Assembly: GCA_019155205.2 (NCBI GenBank)
Contig: JAHNZQ020000308.1
Location: 4,601,481-4,613,994, forward strand
DNA from: Gracilaria vermiculophylla
Taxonomy: Eukaryota > Rhodophyta > Florideophyceae > Gracilariales > Gracilariaceae
Length of the DNA stretch: 12,514 bases
Direction of reading: 5' to 3'
Shown here in pieces: positions 8,281 through 12,514 of the stretch. Every line of letters begins with the position of its first letter. Position 1 is the first letter of the stretch. The position numbers were made by a program, and so were the translations under genes. The notes under the pieces were generated by a model. It had not been told where the DNA came from and did not search any database. It saw only the letters and a program-made list of their open reading frames with translations.

Positions 8281-8650
8281 ACGATAGGAGGGCACTAACT
8301 ACTAGATTTTTTGCGGTGTGTATGTCTCCGTAACTCCTTGCAACATCGGTGGGAGCGAAACGAGTAAGCAACTGGGACTTCTACAGAGGCCAAAAACTGC
8401 GACGATGGTTCAAAATTCGAAAACTTTGTGGTCGATGCGCCTTCTCGTTGCAAGGAAATCTCAACGGAGAGCGCTCACCGTGCTGTGGATGCTTTGCTGG
8501 ATTCCGATACTTTCCTCGAGGTGATCTCAAATGTTATCCATGCGGCAGTTCGCTCCAAAACCGCGCAGCTGCTCCCCGCAGCTGCGTTTCAAAGTTATTC
8601 AGCCGTACAGGAGAGGTTCCCTCTATCAACACCTAGGGTGACCCCGGGCA

Positions 8651-8823
8651 GAGAAGGAAAGGATACTGCCACCCCCTACGCCAGAGGAGGAAAGGATACT
8701 GCCGTACGGAAACGGGACCACCTGTGGAATATTGCTATGAACCGACTGGACCTGACGCCCCGCGGAGGAGGACAGGATGCTGGTCGCGAAGAAGTTCACC
8801 TAAGGAGAGAAGGACAGGATACT
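8651..8823 (+). repeat. Irregular repeats of an RxGxD motif within gag
   Basis: Four related units occur in the gag frame: REGKDTA, RGGKDTA, RGGGQDAG and RREGQDTP, starting near 8651, 8684, 8761 and 8803. Spacing is uneven (about 33, 77 and 42 bases), so this is not a simple tandem array. Element A keeps degenerate versions (REGQDTA, REGKGIA, RGGGQNIG). The pattern suggests old internal duplications in a disordered, basic gag segment that may bind RNA; the function is inferred. Confidence 0.6.
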
Positions 8824-10253
8824 CCTTGGGTGGATCCCGATAACGGGGGTATCGTCAGCAACCCAGACCACCTTAAAGAAAGACGAAGAAAGAAACGAAG
8901 GGAGAAAAGAAGAAAGCGAGACACCGATTCGGAGAGAAGCTCAGACTCTGAATCCTTAAAAAGCTCCAGCTCGGAGGACAGCATACCTCCCAAGGAGAAG
9001 AGCAGAAGGGTCAGGATGGTCGTCCCGCTTAACAACCTCTTCGCCAAAGTGATGGATTATGACACCTACAGGTTGAATGATCGCTCCACGCAGTACGACG
9101 CGTCGGTCGCTAAACGACTCACGAAGATGCAGCGCCGGATGGATATTCAAATGAAGAAGCACTCCTTCTCAGGCGAAGACCCCATCTCGGTGTTGAATTT
9201 TCTCACACGCTTCCGTTCGGCGTGTAACACCAATGGTGTCCATGAAGGTGCCGCCGTATGGTGCTTTCAGTTCTAGCTCACAGGCCAAGCGCACTCGCTG
9301 GTGCAGCCACGCCTCACGGAGGAGAGCACCATTGTGGATGATCCTGGAACGGAGATCTTGACGATGTACCCGGAGGTAGTCAATTTCCTCCTTAAAAGGT
9401 ACGCCACGGACGAGGTGATAGCCGATGCTGATGCTGAATTCACCTCCTATAGGCAGAGCACCGGAATGAACGAGACGGAGTTCTCACAGAAGCTGTGGAC
9501 GATGGCTCTGCGGTGTGTGAACGTGTACTCCGAACGGCGGTTGAAGTCGTGGTTTGTCGAGGGAATCCTTCCCTCGATACGCGCGAGGGTGCGTAATCAC
9601 CTGATAACGCACCCAAAGACCACCTACACCGAGTTAGCACGTTTCGCGGAATCCTGCGGGGATACCCACCGTGCCGCTCGCCGCAGTCACGCTCCACTTT
9701 CGGACAAAACGGCGACCTCAAGGACCCGTCGGGCATCCGCCTTGACATTGGACTCCAGCACCTCGGAGGGGATCGACGAGCGCAGGCTCGTAGGAGAGCA
9801 AGAGGCCCTTGCCCTCACGTACGCCTCCTCTTAGGGAGCACGGTCTAGGACGAGGACACCCTCGTGTCCCACTTCGTACGCCTCGGCAGGACCCTACAGG
9901 AGCGTCCGATATGCGAACCCTCGAGGCTGCCCACCGCCTTGTAGGATTTGCTTGTCACGAAAGCCCGTATACTGTACGACTCTCACCCCAGCAAAGAGAG
10001 CTGCCATCTTGCAGGAAAGAGAGAAAAACTTCCAGGACCTGAAGGACACACCAACGGAGAGCGGAAGTTATAGAACCACGTATCGCGACATCCGCTTCTC
10101 TCAAGGAATTTACGGTTACCGTGCTCCACCGGAAGTGCAGCCTGTCCCACTGTCACTGGCACCCGCAACGCAGGTACCGGTGTCCCAGCCGGTTGCACCA
10201 CAAGGAAACACGTCGAATCGCGATGCACAACCGCAGAAGCCGTCCCCGCCTGA

Positions 10254-11123
10254 GACCCAGCCCCTCTCCATCCAGGAAAACCCTCAGAGCCACGTGAAAA
10301 GGCTCCGCGTGGCTTTCCAACATCGAGCCTCAGCTTCACGGAGGTCGCCTTTAGGAAAGGGGGAGAGGCCGTCTGCTCCGTCGACGCAGAATCGGCGGGC
10401 CCCCCAATCCCTTTGGACCCATTCGAAACCTTTGAGGATTCTGTGTGCACGCTCCGCCGTGAGAACTACAAGGTATTTGCCTCTATAGGATGTTCCGTGC
10501 TCGCCTCCACCACGGTGCGCGCTATTCTCGATATCGTAGCTGGCCCCAATCTGGTGCACGCTGACGTGCTCCCGCGGTCTGCTCTCGGCTCCCTGCAGAC
10601 TGGCAAGCTCCCTACGGTGCGTGATGCGTCGCGTCGAGCATTGACCATCCTCGGCGCAATCCCCTTGTACCCCCTGTTGGGCTCCTTACAGGTGAAAGTG
10701 TGGTTCCTCGTGGCTACCAACTTGGCCGCACAATACATATTGGGCACTTCCTTTGTGGATCGATATATACGTGCAATCTACCCACGCCTGCGGAAGGTGA
10801 CATTTGACGTCGCCGCCCCTGAAGGTATCGTGTCCGCATCTGCAGGACCGCACGCCAACTCGCGTCACGTGGGTAATCTTCCAAAGGAGATGCAGTCAAA
10901 TAAGCTCCGAGTGGTGAAGAGCATCGAAATACCCGCGAGGAGTCAGGCCGAAGTCTGGGTTCAGACCTCTGCATCTGGCCTTTCATTCCTACAGGGGAGT
11001 CCACACCTGACGACGAAGCAGCACTCCATGATGGCGAACGGTGTTATGGAAGTAATACCGAACATCACCTTCAGGGTCGTGCTCGCTAACCTCAAGGAGT
11101 CGCCGTTTCGGCTCCAGAAATGA
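10254..11123 (+). pseudogene. Protease and hinge part of pol, element B
   Basis: This frame is open from just after a TGA at 10251-10253 to a TGA at 11121-11123. It lies in the -1 frame relative to gag and overlaps it by about 230 bases. Retropepsin features: VRAILDIVAGPNLVHADVL, where the catalytic D (10530-10532) is kept but the DT/SG triad reads DIV, then FLVATNLAAQYILGTSFVDR, the second conserved block. This is followed by the hinge RKVTFDVAAPEGIVSAS, VWVQTSASGLSFLQ and MANGVMEVIPNITF. The stop at 11121 replaces a GGA codon seen in A. The protease would cut Gag and Pol into mature proteins; with DIV it is very likely inactive. The true N-terminus of pol is not visible, since fusion to gag by frameshifting is usual. 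Confidence 0.83.
10356..10362 (+). promoter_or_regulatory. Possible -1 frameshift heptamer in the gag-pol overlap
   Basis: Within the overlap of gag and pol the bases AAAGGGG sit in the gag phase as A AAG GGG, which fits the X XXY YYZ pattern for -1 slippage into the pol frame. YYY being GGG is not a classic efficient choice, and I have not found a clear downstream pseudoknot. Element A has lost this region, so conservation cannot be tested here. Confidence 0.22.
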
Positions 11124-12514
11124 ATTTTCGTCGGACTGGCACTACCCGCCCCTGCTGGACTAGCTCACCTTCCTCGATCGGAAGACCTTGCGGACCGTGA
11201 TGCTATCGCCACCATGGACGCGGAAGCGACTTTCTCGGCTCCAGAGGAAGAGAGTCCTGCCACCTGGCAGGAGAGGCTCCAAATTGGCGATGAATTCGAA
11301 GGGTATCGCCATAGAATAGTGGAGATGCTATCCGCCTTTGAGGATATATGGTCTGGTCGCCTGGGTCAGGTTAGCCTGGCCAACCACAGGATCCAGCTCA
11401 CACCGGATGCGAAGCCGGTACATCAACTCCCGAGGAGGGCCGGACCCCATGCGCGCGATTTTGAACGCGATGAGGTCCACCGGATGCTGAAGAAGGGCGT
11501 TATAGAGCCTTTTAATTCCATATGGGCCTTCCCAGTGGTTTTTGTCAAGAAGAAGGATGGCTCCTTAAGGTTCTGTATTGACTACAGCCGCCTCAACGAG
11601 ATGACGGTACGCGATTCGTACCCGATACCCCGTACAGATGAATGTATCGACTCCTTAGGCGATGCGTCCGTTTTTTAAACGCTGGATGCCAACAGCGGCT
11701 ACTGGCAGATTGAGATGGACGACTTTGATAAGGATAAGACAACGTTCACCTCGCACTGTGGGATCTTCAGATTCCTAAGGATGCCACTTGGATTGAAGAA
11801 TGCATACGCTACGTTGCAAAGAGCGGTGGATATTATCCCGTCAAAGTTAAAGTGGCAGTACGCCTTGGTGTATATCGATGACGTCATCATATACACCCGC
11901 AGCGTGGAGGAGCACTTCATTCATGTGAAGCACGTGCTCCAACTCCTAAAGGATGCTGGACTCACCTTGAATCTGGAGAAATGTTTCTTCTTCAAGTCGC
12001 TGGTGGACTACCAGGGGCACGTTGTGCTCCCGGGCCACCTACAGGTTTTCAGGAAAACTCAGGACACCATCAAAAAAGCTCGCCCTCCCACCAACCTGAC
12101 GAAGCTCCGCTCCTTCCTAGGATTTTGTAACGTCTACCGAAGGTTTGTACCGAATTTCTCCCGTATAGCGGCGCCGTTAAATCGCCTCTTGGAGAAGGAC
12201 AAACCGACGCAATTGGCTATCTTGACGGATGAGAAGTTTGAAGCCTTCGACACCCTGAAGAGGAGACTGATAGAACCACCAATCTGGGTACTTCCGAAGC
12301 GGCACGGCCGAATGGTGCTAGGCACTAACGCCTGTAAATTCCAGGTCGGATGTGCCCTCCTACAGGAGCAACCTGAAGGTGGACTTCAACCAGTCGGGTA
12401 TTGGAGTCGCAGCCTCACCCCTACGGAACGGAATTATTCCACCTCGGAGCGCAAATGTCTCGCCATCGTGTGGGCAATTTTGCTTTTACGCCCATACCTG
12501 GAAGGCTGTCCTTG
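11124..12514 (+). pseudogene. Reverse transcriptase and RNase H of pol, element B (cut by the window end)
   Basis: The frame continues that of the protease. RT features in order: KPVHQLPRRAGPHARDF, MLKKGVIEPFNSIWAFPVVF, KKKDGSLRFCIDYSRLNEM, SYPIPRTDECIDSLGDASVF, a TAA at 11676-11678, TLDANSGYWQIEM (catalytic LDA/xSGYWQI block), CGIFRFLRMPLGLKNA and ALVYIDDVIIYTR with the YIDD box at 11871-11882. The connection LRSFLGFCNVYRRFVPNFSR follows. RNase H begins near LIEPPIWVLPKRHGR, where the first catalytic Asp is Asn (12327-12329, LGTNACK), but the later glutamate context TSERKCLAIVWA is intact. From 11679 to the window end there is no stop, so no ORF end is seen. The copy has one stop in RT and a damaged RNase H. 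Confidence 0.95.

Larger units (their letters stand above)
8367..10488 (+). pseudogene. gag of element B, 5'-truncated, two in-frame stops
   Basis: One frame runs from about 8367 to the TAG at 10486-10488, broken only by TAG at 9274-9276 (TAC in A) and TAG at 9832-9834. No ATG precedes the homologous region, which fits a lost N-terminus. In order: SAHRAVDALLDSD (8470s), irregular G-K/Q-D repeats (8651-8823), a basic block RRKKRREKRRKR followed by a Ser/Asp/Glu run (about 8881-8990), MQRRMDIQMKKHSFSGED, a capsid-like stretch (VLNFLTRFRSAC, AEFTSYRQSTGMNETEFSQK, LKSWFVEGILPSIRARV), a CRIC pair at 9940-9951 that may be a damaged zinc knuckle, and a Pro/Gln-rich tail. Gag would package the RNA in particles. 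The last 232 or so bases overlap pol. Confidence 0.88.
8400..12514 (+). mobile_element. Element B: Ty3/gypsy-type LTR retrotransposon, 5'-truncated, running off the window
   Basis: Gag, protease, hinge, RT and RNase H follow in order on the plus strand. Homology to element A begins clearly at about 8440. The LTR, primer site and Pro/Ser-rich gag N-terminus that A has are absent, so the 5' end is lost. The window stops inside RNase H, so integrase and the 3' LTR, if present, lie beyond. The decay is light: two in-frame stops in gag, two in pol, no frameshift needed inside either, but damaged protease and RNase H active sites. B supplies the roughly 1.06 kb that A has lost. Confidence 0.95.

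Noticed and set aside
8651..8823. Possible CRISPR-like or satellite array in the repeated GGAAAGGATACTGCC sequence.
   Set aside because: There are only a few uneven, degenerate units in the gag frame with no unique spacers of constant length. They are protein-level repeats.
9983..10450. 155-codon minus-strand ORF opposite the gag tail.
   Set aside because: The plus strand carries both the gag and pol frames here. The antisense frame shows no motif and is a composition shadow.

Overview
This window reads as non-coding, repeat-rich nuclear DNA of a eukaryote. It is dominated by two decayed Ty3/gypsy-type LTR retrotransposons, with no bacterial operons, Shine-Dalgarno spacing or phage genes. 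The pol proteins resemble those I associate with fungi and oomycete-like protists, but the sequence does not fix the host. I see no intact cellular gene.

Layout. At 59-111 lies a perfect 53-nt palindrome made of two smaller palindromes. Element A occupies about 130-5295 on the minus strand. Read from its own 5' end it shows a candidate short LTR (5104-5295), a tRNA-type primer binding site (5080-5095), a long Pro/Ser-rich gag N-terminus, the gag middle with a basic/serine-acidic block, a roughly 1.06-kb deletion junction near 2795, the end of the protease, the hinge, reverse transcriptase (YIDD kept), RNase H, and an integrase remnant with its middle missing. It carries at least 16 in-frame stops and several frameshifts.

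From 5296 to about 6640 I find no gene. From 6643 to 7727 there are only small minus-strand ORFs that I cannot identify. At 7728-8280 (minus) is a broken RecQ-like helicase fragment with a clear Walker A motif.

Element B starts at about 8400 on the plus strand and runs off the window end at 12514. It is a close relative of A, in opposite orientation, with 5' ends facing. It lacks the gag N-terminus but is much better preserved: gag has two in-frame stops, and pol (-1 frame relative to gag) has two in-frame stops and is then open from 11679 to the end. B is still probably dead: the protease active site reads DIV instead of DT/SG, and the first RNase H aspartate is Asn.

Together, gag would form the particle and the pol domains would mature, copy and integrate the element. 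Neither copy can do this alone. The points of most interest are the head-to-head pair, the large deletions in A, the palindrome at A's broken 3' end, the unusual gag, and the possible gag-pol overlap.
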